Of a DNA stretch of 64,000 nt, positions 22,199 to 32,789 are shown in pieces. The notes beneath the pieces were generated by a model, which had not been told where the DNA came from, ran no database searches, and was given only the letters and a program-made list of their open reading frames with translations. The stretch is from Blastobasis lacticolella. Taxonomy: Eukaryota; Arthropoda; Insecta; Lepidoptera; Blastobasidae. Location: assembly GCA_905147135.1 (NCBI GenBank), contig LR990053.1, forward strand, positions 8,754,501 to 8,818,500, given 5' to 3'. Positions within the stretch are counted from its first letter, which is position 1; each line of letters opens with the position of its first letter. A program made the position numbers and the translations under genes.

Positions 22199-22565
22199 GA
22201 AGTATGGCTTCGATGCTATTCCAAATTACTTTGAGGTACAGTTACTTGAATCGAATAAAAATGCGACTGTTAGGGGTATTACCGATTTCACCGTCACCCC
22301 TTAAGTTTTAAGGGCTTCTAACACTTTTAAGTGACAGATTTTTCATGAAACGTGCTGTTCAAGTCTTCTACATTTAGAGGGTGTTGGTGAAATCGGACAG
22401 CGAAGTATGACTTCGACACTATTCCAGAACACTTTTAGATATGTATTACTTTAATCGAATATAATTAAATATTAGGAATATTAACTATTTATTTAACACT
22501 TTTTAGTGACAGATTTTTCATGAAATGTTCTTTGATGCCCCTTGAAATTTAGAGGATGTTTTTAC
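22199..22565. repeat. Diverged tandem pair, about 202-bp period
   Basis: CGAAGTATGGCTTCGATGCT (22,199) and CGAAGTATGACTTCGACACT (22,401) begin two related units. Both contain AGTGACAGATTTTTCATGAAA and end in TTTAGAGG(G/A)TGTT. The units have drifted considerably. Confidence 0.8.
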
Positions 22566-23059
22566 TACACTAGATGAAAGTAAACCAACAAGCTAGACAC
22601 GTAATGACGAATGGGTTGCTGGCCCTTGAGATAGGTGTATAGGCTTGTATTTGTCAATGAGGCCTTTAACTTTAGACCTTCTTTTTATTTTTTACATATT
22701 CTCCGGTGAAATCCGGTTTTACGTGGATGACAATTCTCATCTTCTATTAATTCTAACCCAGCTTAAACTCATTGAATCCGCTTGTAAATATGGAGAGACA
22801 GGGTGCCCTGGTATTTTTACCAAGTCAGTGTGTATGACTATTATAAATATTTGTTTATGTACTTTAAGACAGTTCGGTTTTTTTCTCCATTTTCGAGTTA
22901 TCGCTCCAGCTTTTCTTGACATTGATTTCATATTATTTTTTAATACATAACTGGTGAATGAGCATAGTTTATGAATACTAGAAATATCGTGTCTCAATAA
23001 ATTGTCATGGACCCTAGTATATAAGCAATGTATTATAGGTTTGTTTAAATACATACTAC
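22566..23059. other. No feature recognised
   Basis: Overlapping frames on opposite strands at 22,645-23,093 look like chance. Confidence 0.45.
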
Positions 23060-23233
23060 GCCTTTTTCCCGTAGCGGTAGGCAGAGACCACATTGTCCCA
23101 CTTGCTACGGTCCGGACAGATCTTTGTCGCTTACAAAATCCCCATCATCATATTCGGTCGCATCTTCACCTACCACCAGGTGAGTTGGCAGTCTAATGCC
23201 TGGCTAGCATAAATAATAAAAAAAAAAAACAAA
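23060..23233 (+). repeat. Interspersed repeat with poly(A) tail
   Basis: CCCGTAGCGGTAGGCAGAGA, then CCACATTGTCCCACTTGCTA and a run of A at 23,218-23,229. The first part recurs at 63,806, so it is a retroposed family. The class is unknown. Confidence 0.6.
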
Positions 23234-23269
23234 AAACAAGACTTGCTTCTTCCACAATCATCGTCATCT

Positions 23270-23520
23270 TGGCGTTAATGTCACGGCAGTGCTCTCGAGA
23301 ACGAGGGCCCGGGATTCGCCTTGACCAAGGACCGCCTTGACCGTGGACCCCGGATTTGACTATCAAGTAATTACAGTGGAGCAACTACCATCTGGCCTCC
23401 GTGACCCTGCTACTAATGGAACCTGACCAGATTGGATCATGATAACAAAGTCAGTTGCCTGAATTTGCAGGTTTCATCACGATGTTTTCCCTCACCGTAA
23501 GAGCGTCGGTTAGTATTCGG
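23270..23520 (-). mobile_element. SINE-T lacking its head
   Basis: Runs from GGCGTTAATGTCACGGC through CATCTGGCCTCCGTGACCC to CTCACCGTAAGAGCGTCGG. A local duplication repeats GACCNNGGACCGCCTTGACC-like sequence near 23,320-23,345. Confidence 0.8.
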
Positions 23521-23981
23521 TAAGTAGGTACTAATGCAATTATTCAAAATATTACCTATTATATTTTTGACGGCACGTTGTTCCGGCGATAAGTGACTTG
23601 AGCAGATCCAATGTTTACTCTAATTATAATCTAGCCAGTCAAGCCTATTATGGCTATTAAACCGCTCAAACGTAAATCAGTTGTGTGAAATTTGTGATTT
23701 AGTAGACCTAGTTCATTTGCATTATCTCGTTATAATGACTAACTGCTCTAGTTTAGTAGAATTTGTCAATTAAAAATATTATTATTATTTCAAATTTATC
23801 AAAATTTTTATTAAGTACCTACCTTTTTCTAAAAAAAATTAAAATATGCAATCACAGAGTAGAAAAAGAAATTTATAGCCTGAAGGTAGCTTTTTCAATC
23901 TCTTTGTATGCATCGTTCGCAAACCTAAAACGCAATTTTGTTTTAGTTACCGTACTCTGTTTTTTTGGCTTGGAATATGGA
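23521..23981. other. No feature recognised
   Basis: AT-rich, adjoining the tandem array. The 95-codon frame at 23,763-24,050 (+) overlaps the array. Confidence 0.45.
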
Positions 23982-24068
23982 GATTTCACGTACACAGCGA
24001 GAGAAAAAGATTTTTCTTTGCTTGGAGTAAAGAGTGACTGTTTAGTTTAGTTTATACTGTTATGATAC

Positions 24069-24286
24069 CAAGGCCGCAAGATTGCGTTGGCTTGGCCACG
24101 AGGAAAGGATGGGGGAGGACGTCGACGGGTCGGGCGACCCAGATATCGCTGGAGGGATGAAGTCCTGAAAGACCTGCACGCACTAGGAATCCTCGAATGA
24201 CAGAAGATGGCGCAAGGTAGGGAGAGGTGGCGATCTCTGGTGTTGGAGGCCAAGATCCACTTTGGGGCGCAGTTGTAGTAGTAGTA
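24069..24286 (+). pseudogene. LINE 3' fragment (RTE-like C-terminus) inserted in the array
   Basis: The + frame reads GRPRYRWRDEVLKDLHALGI then an in-frame stop, QKMAQGRERWRSLVLEAKIH and FGAQL before the stop, with a TAGTAGTAG tail. GRPR.RW.DE and AQ.R..WR are the C-terminal signature of RTE-like or related LINEs. Perfect 10-bp duplications GTTATGATAC flank it (24,059-24,068 and 24,287-24,296). The unbroken site is still visible in the neighbouring array unit at 25,153. Confidence 0.85.
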
Positions 24287-24420
24287 GTTATGATACAATT
24301 TTTCTAACAATTGGTATGTTAATGTCAATGTCAATGTCGATCAATTATTGATCGATTGCACTATTATAGAGCAAAGATTATTTACAAGATTTCACGTACT
24401 CGGAAAAAGAAAAAAATTTT

Positions 24421-24914
24421 TTATAGACAAGACAGGAAGTGACCACCAACTCACCTGTTGGTAAGTGACGATGCGGGCGAAAGATGGAGCATATCGTTCC
24501 TGGAACAGCCTATTCACACAAACCTTGAAGGCATCTAGATTATCCTTAGCCGTACGCATTATAAAAGTTGAGCCAAATGGCTCGTGCGGATAGCTGGAAG
24601 ATCAACGACAAAAGGATGAAGCGCTCGCCTGCATCGCGTCTCCCGATGGCGGAAAGGGGCTGGCGGAATGAGGTCGTGCAGCTGCTTCGCATACTCTCCG
24701 AAATGTAACCTGTAGAAGACCTCCAGACGCGCAACCCTACTCCTATGCTCGAGTCTCTGCAGCCTAGCTTTAATCAACTGCATGGCACAAATTATCTTCT
24801 TTTCACGTTTTTCCACCAAATTCAAAGCCGCCAGTTTATTGATATTTAGCTGATCCATCTCAGAGGTGGCAGCAGTACTGCAGTATCGGACTCGTGCTTG
24901 ATAGAACTGAAGCT
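24421..24914 (-). pseudogene. Jockey-group LINE 3' end, third subfamily, inserted in the array
   Basis: Minus-strand peptides RLQRLEHRSRVARLEVFYRL, LHDLIPPAPFRHRETR and DAFKVCVNRLFQERYAPSF correspond to the RRV..L.VFYR..., LI..A.FRHR.TR and AFK..VNR.. regions of jockey-type C-termini. Frames shift at least once. Flanking AAAATTTT / AAAGTTTT may be a target duplication. Confidence 0.75.
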
Positions 24915-25190
24915 AAAGTTTTCTTTGCTTGTAACAAAAAGTGACCTATTTACTTTATTTCAGTGATTAACTGGTTAACACTTGTCCTAACAATAGGATA
25001 GGGTACCAGAATTGTTTTCAACATAATAACGCATTTATTTGGACTATCGATAAATAGAGCAAAAGTTATTCACAATATTTCACGTTCGCAGCGACAGAAA
25101 AGTTTTTTATTTGCTTGAAGCAAAGAGCAAGCGTTTATTTCTGTGATTAACTGGTATGATACACTTTTTCTAACAATAGATTAGGATGCA

Positions 25191-25325
25191 AGGGACCCTA
25201 TTTTTTAAACCACTCACATCCACGCGAGCGCTCGCTTTCTAGTGCTTGTCTTTTCTATCTCAAGCAACTTACCACGAGTGTGAAAGAGATAGGTAGCGCA
25301 CGAGAGGTTTCAAAAATCAGGCCCT
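25191..25325. mobile_element. Small inverted-repeat element (about 135 bp) in the array
   Basis: Ends AGGGACCCTATTTTTTAAACC (25,191-) and GGTTTCAAAAATCAGGCCCT (-25,325) are imperfect inverted repeats. The array unit at 25,000 shows the uninterrupted target (GGGTACCAGAATTG), which fixes the borders. Confidence 0.7.
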
Positions 25326-25505
25326 AGAATTGTATTCAAAGTAATAACGTATTAAATGAATGATCAATGAGCACTTTATTGCATAAATACAGGATACAGG
25401 CGATACATATCGGTCACGGTAACAGAGATAACAACTGGCGACCTTATAACTTAAAGCTATTTAGGCTGTCGATTAATATAGCAAAGGTTCTTTACACGTC
25501 AAACC

Positions 25506-26636
25506 AACACTTTCCAACCTCTTTAGGCACAAGGTACTGTAAATGGCAAAATGTATATAGAAACGATTCCACTTAAATGTTTCTTATATTTGTGATTCCA
25601 ATATAAGGAGCGGTTAAAATACAAAGACCCTAATGGCCGCCGTGAATAGCGGCGTATTTCAAAGGGGTCGTTAAACCAGACGCGACAAAGTGTTGTGATT
25701 CATAAATTTCACGCGTTTGATACATGAAAAACGCATTTGAATTTTGGAATACCATTTCAAATATAGCATTGCTTTTTTATCCGTATTGCCACTCGATCTC
25801 TTTATGGGGGACCATCTCGCTTTCATCCCAGAATAAACACATTTTTATTCCGGGCTCATGCTAATAAAATGCAAATTGGGCCCTTTCGGCTTAGGGCTTT
25901 GCAATTTTCAACAAATGTTCCCTATTGAATTTTATTTGATTTCCTTAATTGCCGGTCATTGTTGCTTCGGTGAATTCCGTAATTTTCTATTAAACGATCG
26001 GTGGGTCGGTTCTATTTTGTTTCTGTTTCAATTTTTATTTCAAAAGCACCTAATTTTTTCCATCCGATTAACGTTGGCGGCGGCCGTCCTATTTTCCGCT
26101 TTGTTTTCATCGTCGGGTTTTACATCTATTGACCGCAATACTTTGATGAAAATTCTCAGAAATCTTTGTCACGACCCGACTTTGTTCTAAATTAAAACGC
26201 GTAAGTACTTAGATCGGCAGACACTCTGTCTTTATGCATACATTTATGATTATGATGATATATCATCAAATGACGTAATAAGACTGATTTTGTGCATGTT
26301 GTTAAGCAGAGTATTTTCTTCTAAATTCATTGACACAAATGTCGAGTTTTAAAGTTATTTTATTCAAAGTGAAACGTAGTGGGCGGCCTATTCATAAACC
26401 ATATTTCTGAAGCAATGTCCAATAATATTTCGGAGTCATAAAAGACGCTTAAATCTTCTTCAAATTAGTTGTCATATTCAACAAGTTATTAGCCTTAATA
26501 AAAAATGCGGACTTCAAAACACCTATATGGAGAAGCGATAGGTAAACAGATCTGTTCCGGCAATTATTTTTTAATTAACTCAACATCTGATTATGCAATA
26601 TTAAACTAGGATAACTGGCAGAAACTTAGTAAGTGT
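25506..26636. other. Unique DNA, no supported gene
   Basis: The 110-codon frame at 25,858-26,190 (+) is hydrophobic but has no family motif or neighbouring exon signal. Much of the interval (25,620-26,180) is free of repeats and could be conserved regulatory DNA. Confidence 0.4.
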
Positions 26637-26650
26637 GACTTGCGAATTAC

Positions 26651-27017
26651 TAGTACAATAATCATCTTGGCGTTAATGTCCCGATTGTGCCCTCGCACAC
26701 GAGGCCCTGGGGTCCGCCTTGACCATGATCCAGGATTTGACAGATCAGATAATTACAGTAGAGCGACTGCCATCTGACCTTTGGGACCATGCTACCAGGG
26801 GAACCTGACCAGATTGGATCATAGTTACACATTCAGTCGCCTGAATGTATAGGTTTCATCACGATGTCTTCCCCTACTGTTAGAGCATCGGTTAGAATTC
26901 AACTAATTTACTTAACTCAGAAAATAGTCGGTGTTTAAAAGGCCGCAGTGGGATTCGAACCCATTACCTTTCGCTTACGATTCGGATACCTTAACCACTC
27001 AGCCATTGGCGCTCCTC
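26651..27017 (-). mobile_element. SINE-T, full-length with perfect 14-bp target duplications
   Basis: The most complete SINE-T: tail (ATCATCTTGGCGTTAATG) at 26,661, complete body, and tRNA-like head at 26,938-27,016 with GGGATTCGAACCC (B box complement). GACTTGCGAATTAC is repeated exactly at 26,637-26,650 and 27,018-27,031. Confidence 0.95.
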
Positions 27018-27031
27018 GACTTGCGAATTAC

Positions 27032-27721
27032 AAACAAATAATAATAGAAAGTAAGTTAAGGATGATTCATTATTTATTTACCAAAAATGTATAGAGTTTT
27101 TGGCCTAATTTTTACCATACCGAACGAAAAGAACTCCAGGCTTAGCTTAAAATATCATTGCATTCCCCTAAAATTTACTAAATTGAGATTTCGATACAAA
27201 TTTTTCACCCCATTCCTGTTTTAACCTAGTAAAATTACCAGCTCCAGTGGGAAATTCCCTCAGCCGACCGTCGGTTACGACGTTACACGGCAAATGAAAT
27301 CGATATATTACAAATCTGAGGAGCGCCAGTACATTCACACGATGTATTCCCCTTACGGGACCCCATTTCACAGATTGTTCTGGAGCTGTATTTGTAGTTC
27401 CCTCCAGCGCGGCTGCTGTTTGTCGTTAATTGTAATTGATTGAGTGATAAATGTATTGTAACTAAAATTTCTCATTAGATAGAGTCTTATTGAGTATTTT
27501 CTTTTTTTGTATTAAAATTTAGGTTAAAGGAGAATGCAAATCTTGGTACTCACCTCCAATGGTTACGTATAATTATTACTGTAGCGTCTAGTTCGAAATA
27601 CTAGCCCGTTCCGAGTCGTGCCTTTCAATATATAAATAAAAATCTTTAGAAATTCGCAATTCACATATTACAGTAGTAATGGGCCGAATGTGATTTCGAC
27701 CGAATTCGAACTTCGACCGAA
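27032..27721. other. No feature recognised
   Basis: AT-rich unique DNA. Confidence 0.5.
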
Positions 27722-29367
27722 CATCATCATCATCATATCAGCCAGAAGACGCTCACTGCTGGGCATAGGCCTCCCCCAGAGATCTCCACAAAGGCCGGTC
27801 CTATGCTTTCCGCATCCAGCTAGTACCTGCGATCCTTACTAGATCGTCGTTCCACATTGTAGGAGACCTACCCACGCTGCGTCTTCTAGTACGTGGTCGC
27901 CACTCGAGAACTTTACTACCCCATCGGCCATCAGTTTTTCGAGTTATGTGCTCTGCCCACTGCCACTTCAGTCTGGCAATCCTTAGGTCTTGGTTCGCTT
28001 GCGGATCTCCTCATTTCTGATTCAATCGCGCAAAGAAACTCCGAGCATAGCTCTTTCCATTACCCTTTGGGTAACAGTGAGCTTTCTTATAAGGCCCACA
28101 GTGAGCGGCCACGTTTCATTTCAGTAAGTCATCACTGGTAACACACATTGGTCAAAGACCTTCGTCTTGAGACACTGCGGTAATTGGGACGAAAATATGT
28201 GGCGTAGCTTTCCGAACGCTGCCCAACCGAGTTGGATTCGTCGATTGACTTTCTCGAAATTGGACCTACCTAGCTGGACTATTTGTCCTAGGTATGTATA
28301 GTCGTCAACAACTTCAAGTGGAGTGCCTCCAACTGTCACTGGTGTAGGCACAATATGGACATTCGACATAATTTTCGTCTTGTCCATGTTCATTTTAAGA
28401 CCTGCTTGTTGAGAGGCACTACAGAGGCCCTCGAGAATTTCGCCAAAGTCTTCCAAGGTTTCAGCCATGACTACGATATCGTCAGCAAATCTGAGGTGAG
28501 TGAGGTACTCGCCCTTAATATTGATGCCAAGTCCGTCCCAGTCCAGAAGCCTAAATATATCCTCCAGTGCAGCGGTGAACAACTTCGGTGATATGACATC
28601 ACCTTATCTAACACCTCGCTGCAGCTGAATAGGTTTTGTGGTCTTATCCTGGAGACGAACTGACATCGTGGCGTTTTCGTACAAGCACTTCAGTGCTTCG
28701 ATATATCGATAGTCTATTTGGCTCCGCAGAGACTGGAGCACCGCCCAAGTTTTGATCGAATCGAAAGCTTTCTCAATGTCTACAAACGCCAAGCATAATG
28801 GCCGGTTATATTCTTCGGTCTTCTGTATAACCTGCCGCAGCATATGTATGTGGTCTATGGTACTAAAACCTTTTCGAAATCCGGCTTGTTCGGGAGGCTG
28901 GAAGTCATCAAACCTGCGTGCGAGACGATTCGTAATGACTCTCGAAAACAGCTTATACACATGGGTCAACAGTTATATTGGTCTGAAGTTCTTCAAGAGA
29001 GCCTTATCACCTTTCTTGAAAAACAATATCACTATGCTTCTGAGCTATGCTTCCGGCGTTTTTTCCCTCGAGGATGACGGAATTGAACAGCTTCTGAAGG
29101 GTCTTAAGCACAGGTTTGCCTCCAGCTTTCAGAAGCTCAGCCGTAAATTCATCATCACCCGGCGCCTTGTTGTTCTTAAGCTGTTTGAGAGCCATTCTAA
29201 TCTCGTACAGGCTGATGTCCGGGATATCTTCGGTGTCGGCGGAACATTCGGTATAAATTCAAAATTCAGCCAAGGTTCAGTTCTTTTCACTACGCTTTCT
29301 CGAGTGTCACTACCCTACTATCGCACTCCAGAAAGCGCTGTACGAACTCGACTCGGGAGTTCGTCCT
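27722..29367 (-). mobile_element. RTE-group LINE, 5'-truncated, 1.6 kb
   Basis: Runs from the start of conserved reverse-transcriptase coding at about 29,367 to an ATGATGATG tail at 27,722-27,736. The 3' region encodes GRWGSKVLEWRPRTRRRSVG and DLVRIAGTSWMRKA. These also occur in the fragments at 3259 and 41,150, making them the same family. The 5' half with the endonuclease is absent. Confidence 0.9.
28121..29367 (-). pseudogene. RTE reverse transcriptase, broken by three stops and a frameshift
   Basis: This enzyme copies element RNA into the nicked chromosome. Blocks in order: ALKQLKNNKAPGDDEFTAEL (start of the RT domain), HVYKLFSRVITNRLARRF, PPEQAGFRKGFSTIDHI, FVDIEKAFDSI with the first catalytic Asp, QLQRGVR followed by GDVISPKLFTA, and FADDIVVM with the catalytic FADD. 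All catalytic residues remain. The frame is lost by a one-base change near 29,010-29,020, a TAA at 28,974-28,976, a TAA at 28,604-28,606 (where the family normally has the Gln of RGVRQGD) and a stop at 28,121-28,123 after MTY. No endonuclease domain is present. Confidence 0.9.
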
Positions 29368-29468
29368 GAGTTATTTACTACTAATAGAAATATATAATAA
29401 CTAATAGAAATATCATACTCTGGACGATCATTCTAAGTAACTTTTCTTGCAGGGGTTAGAACATATAA

Positions 29469-29640
29469 GACGACCTAAGTGGTTCAGTTGGTTAACATGC
29501 CGGTCGTCACGCAGAGGTCCCGGGTTGATGATGAATTTTTATATCTGTTACGGGTATAGGTGTAATATGTATGGTAAGTATATATTCAAAAAATGAAAAT
29601 AAATAGTTTATCAGTTATCTTAGATTTTAATATCTTTAGT
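29469..29640 (+). mobile_element. SINE-G copy, partly deleted
   Basis: The head GACCTAAGTGGTTCAGTTGG and CATGCCGGTCGTCACGCAGA is followed by CCCGGGTTGATGATGAA. Here the B box is joined directly to the body by a small deletion, followed by TCTGTTACGGGT. Confidence 0.8.
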
Positions 29641-29654
29641 TATTCTATAGGTAG

Positions 29655-29995
29655 GTGCTACCAATCCCACCTCCGTGGCTACATCCGTCCGTCGTTGGAT
29701 GGCTATGTTTGAGTTGAGATGAACCTCTGTGATTTCCAACCCGCCTGCGAAGCGTGGAGATTATGGCAATTAAAGGTTATTGCCAAAGGGAAGGTCCTTT
29801 CGTGGAAGAGGGCTGCAGTGGCCCTAGCACAAGTGTGTCCGCGACAAAGCTCGCGCCGCGAGAGAGCGTTTGTCTCTTTCTCTCAATACTAAGACGATAG
29901 AGATAGCAATACCTATGTCGCGCTTTTTATCGCTTATCGCGCGCGAGAGCAACTTGTGCTAGGCCTACAGTGGACTATTATGAGCTGTAATGATG
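29655..29995 (+). repeat. Interspersed repeat (CTGCAGTGGACT family) holding a small inverted-repeat element
   Basis: Carries AACCCGCCTGCGAAGCGTGG, TTTCGTGGAAGAGG and then, after a 143-bp insertion, TACAGTGGACTATTATG and a TGATGATG tail. Relatives: 48,608, 56,337, 57,405, 59,275 and 62,597. The GAT-type tail resembles that of RTE elements. I cannot see a coding frame. Confidence 0.7.
29822..29964. mobile_element. 143-bp inverted-repeat element (hAT-like MITE candidate)
   Basis: Ends CCCTAGCACAAGT and ACTTGTGCTAGGC are inverted repeats. The flanks CTGCAGTGG (29,813-29,821) and CTACAGTGG (29,965-29,973) differ at one base, giving an 8-9-bp target duplication as expected of hAT elements. The host repeat at other loci has this site uninterrupted. 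Confidence 0.8.
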
Positions 29996-31114
29996 ATCAA
30001 ATGTTAATCTGATCCGAGTTTTATTATTTTCACCTAGCCATTGAAGGTTCAGGAAACGTGTGTGGAAGAAAGCTCCGCACAATCGGTACGCGAGCATTTT
30101 GATTCTAAGACGTGAGGATGAACTCCCATCACGCAAGCGGTGCGGGGATCATAACCCTATAACAACGCAACGCGCACAAATAGATAATATATTTTATATA
30201 AAATGTGTTTACTTTCAAGGCCGTAAACGTAAAGTAATTAGTCAACATACTCAAATATAATATTTGAAGTTCGAATCAAAAAGTCATGCCAGACAGCGTA
30301 TCCTACAAATTGCACTCAAGACATACGTTACCAGACATTTTCTGTTTCATAAATCTCCATTTAGGGGCGGCGCGGGTGAATAGGCTCGTTAGTCATAAAT
30401 AACCGAACTCTGGTCGTTATCTCTCATTCAGCCGCGGTGGACTACACCCGAGCATCCCCTCAAAAATTTACCGACTAACTTTAAATGATTGTTTCTCTTT
30501 TCCATTCGCGTCAAATCGTCTAAGTAATTCTTGTGAAGGGGCAAACAAAATATTGCGCGGCGTATGTTTTGTTAAATTGGTTCACTTGAAAGCTGTAAGC
30601 TTTGTTTATTTTGAGAATAAGTCTTCAGCAAGTAGATTAGACGGTCAGTCATATTTTATTCGGGTATATTTTAATAACGTGTATTTAGAGATAAAATTAA
30701 AATAGCTTTTGGTGTCGAGGTCCGTGGGGCCCAGAGGCGCTCTCTTTGTTTCTAATAACTTTCCAAGAAATTGGTCGACACCACAGTGTTCGACCGAAAA
30801 GCTGTCAGCTACCTCGCGCAAAGTATAAGCATTGCTATTCAGAGAGTTTAGAGGTTAAGTTAGTTAATTTTTTTTTCTTTTTATTGTACATATTAAGTTT
30901 ATATGTTAGTTATAGTATATAAATAAATGAGTTTATTTAACAGGCATCAACTCTTGTTGTCATTGCAATTTAATTAGTAGCAAACTCATGGTGGTTGATC
31001 AATTTTGCAACCGTTTTATTGTACAATTTTACCTGGAAACTAAACTAAACCCCCGGAATTTGATTGTTACATTGACACATCTGGTTATCTCGTTAACTTG
31101 TATCTAGCCTGGTA
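29996..31114. other. Unique DNA, no gene recognised
   Basis: A GC-richer stretch around 30,360-30,450 is free of known repeats. Nothing else was recognised. Confidence 0.45.
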
Positions 31115-31467
31115 GCCAGGGTCTTGAGTCTGCTTATTTACTAATGGCTTTACAGAATTGTATTTGGATCACAACCGCAGCTCAATGACAGTGTGACAGG
31201 TTTTTTGTATTTCGGTAATATTAAAAGACCAATCACATTCAATTTGTTTTCGATTAGTGTTACGATTGGTGCGCCTCGAACGTGCAACTCACGCAAGGCT
31301 TGCTTAGTGCGTGCGAGCGAATCTTATCTTATCTATCATTACCCTGGGCAAGCCTGGACCCTAGTCTTTTAAAGTAGCAGAAAACCAAAACGTGTCACGT
31401 GTCAAACTGTCATTGAGCTGCGATAGCTATAGAACTATGAGCAAAGTAACGGACTCGAGACCCTGGC
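31115..31467. mobile_element. Foldback element with about 90-bp inverted repeats
   Basis: The left arm (31,115 to about 31,206: GCCAGGGTCTTGAGTC ... CGCAGCTCAATGACAGT) and the right arm (31,381-31,467: ACTGTCATTGAGCTGCG ... GACTCGAGACCCTGGC) are imperfect complements. About 170 bp lies between them. No target duplication could be read. The arms lack any frame. Confidence 0.8.
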
Positions 31468-32429
31468 CAAATTTATTTTGCAGAGGGATTCTCACATTTT
31501 GTCAGTTATGTGCCTGTCAAAATTAAAAAAAGTAATGCATTTTTATAAATGCATGCAGACACACAAGCAAATGTTGCTTTGTACATACAAGTCTGATAAC
31601 ATTGTTATCTGATTTCAAAAATAGACCATATCTAAAATCTTCCACGTCTCTCCATCGCGTGCCAACTTCATCCAATTGAAGCCAGCATGCCGTCTGATTT
31701 TATTAATACGCTTATATGTTTTTAGTGATAAGAATTGCTAACTAAATAAGAACCTGACTATCTCAGAAGCTGTCGTCCTGAGAATCTGGCCTACATCGCC
31801 GAGTTCGAATAAGCAAAAGCCTACTTCTTTTATAAATAACGAAAGAAGTATTGTCTACATAAATATACTTACACTCCATTTTGTGTTACAAAGCTCTTAA
31901 AGTTTGTACCTAGATTCTGAACTCTCCTCGACATTTCATAGGCGACTACAGCCATCGTAACTTTAAAACGTAGACAATATTCTCACCTATATAAAAGTTG
32001 TGGTGTTGTAAACCCGTGTTACCACTGCGATATTTACGAGCTAAAAGCTTTTGGGTGTAAAACGTTAATGTCTATGTTTCCTTTTTGTGATGCCTTTTAG
32101 CATTGATGGGGGATTGCTATCGGTACAATGACGTAATAAATTGCAAAGTTTGATGTGACGTCATAATTTCATCCAACAAGCCAATGAAACGGAGGTGGTC
32201 TTCTTGAATATTTTCGGCGCCGTTGGTGGATTCTTGAAACATGAAACTTTATAAATCTTTTCTTTATACTAATTTAACTACCTAGGGAACATGAAAATCT
32301 GGGGGAGCGGGCGTGGCGTTATGTATATATGTAGATAATAATTTAAATACCTACATAGGTGAAATAGTAGCTGGTTTAGTTACGTATTGCGTACGCCCCA
32401 GGGATACGTGGGGAATAGGTGCTTATACC
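31468..32429. other. No feature recognised
   Basis: AT-rich unique DNA. Confidence 0.5.
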
Positions 32430-32600
32430 TGTTAGTATCAGAAAAGAGGTCCCGCGGGAGACCCAAGATGCGATGGATTGACATCGCCGAGTCAGACGCG
32501 AGCAAGAATATCGGGCAAAGTGGAGAATAAAAAGTAAAAAAGCGGACCCTGGCAGAAGCCGGGATTGACAGCTCGGATGATGACGATAATGATAGCTGAA
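32430..32600 (+). pseudogene. RTE-like LINE C-terminal remnant
   Basis: Translation includes RPKMRWIDIAESDASKNIGQ and, in the same region, KADPGRSR-like sequence. This is the GRPK.RW.D and ADP pattern at the end of RTE-like ORFs. It ends in a GATGATGACGATAATGAT tail. Short and frame-shifted. Confidence 0.55.
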
Positions 32601-32746
32601 ATATTAATTTAATCTTTATAATATAACAAATAACAGTGCAGAATAGAGTCCAACCTCATCCGAGTTAATGTAGCTTAGAAGACAATTGGAAATTGAAGCA
32701 GAGATCGCAGTATTATAAACTATACTACACTATAGTGTAAGTATCT

Positions 32747-32786
32747 AAAGTAACAAATAACTCAAACTCAAGTTATTTGTTACTTT
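32747..32786. repeat. Perfect 16-bp inverted repeat
   Basis: AAAGTAACAAATAACT (32,747-32,762) and its complement (32,771-32,786), loop of 8. Confidence 0.95.
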
Positions 32787-32789
32787 TAT

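Larger units (their letters stand above)
23982..25505. repeat. Tandem array of about 190-bp units, interrupted by three insertions
   Basis: Units start at 23,982, 24,389 and 25,076 with (G/T)ATTTCACGT. Each continues with an A-rich stretch, TTTGCTTG, A(C/A)TGGTATGATAC-like sequence, CTAACAAT, and a GTTATTCACAA-like end. A diverged fourth end lies near 25,460-25,505. Removing the inserted elements leaves units of about 180-195 bp. I see no gene in the units. Confidence 0.8.

Noticed and set aside
25858..26190. 110-codon hydrophobic frame, possible membrane protein
   Set aside because: T-rich DNA gives hydrophobic translations by chance. There is no clear signal peptide, no family match and no exon context.
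26938..27016. A tRNA-Thr gene
   Set aside because: It is the head of SINE-T, followed by the SINE body and flanked by target duplications.
28752..29369. 205-codon plus-strand frame
   Set aside because: It is the antisense of the RTE reverse transcriptase, whose motifs are clear on the minus strand.
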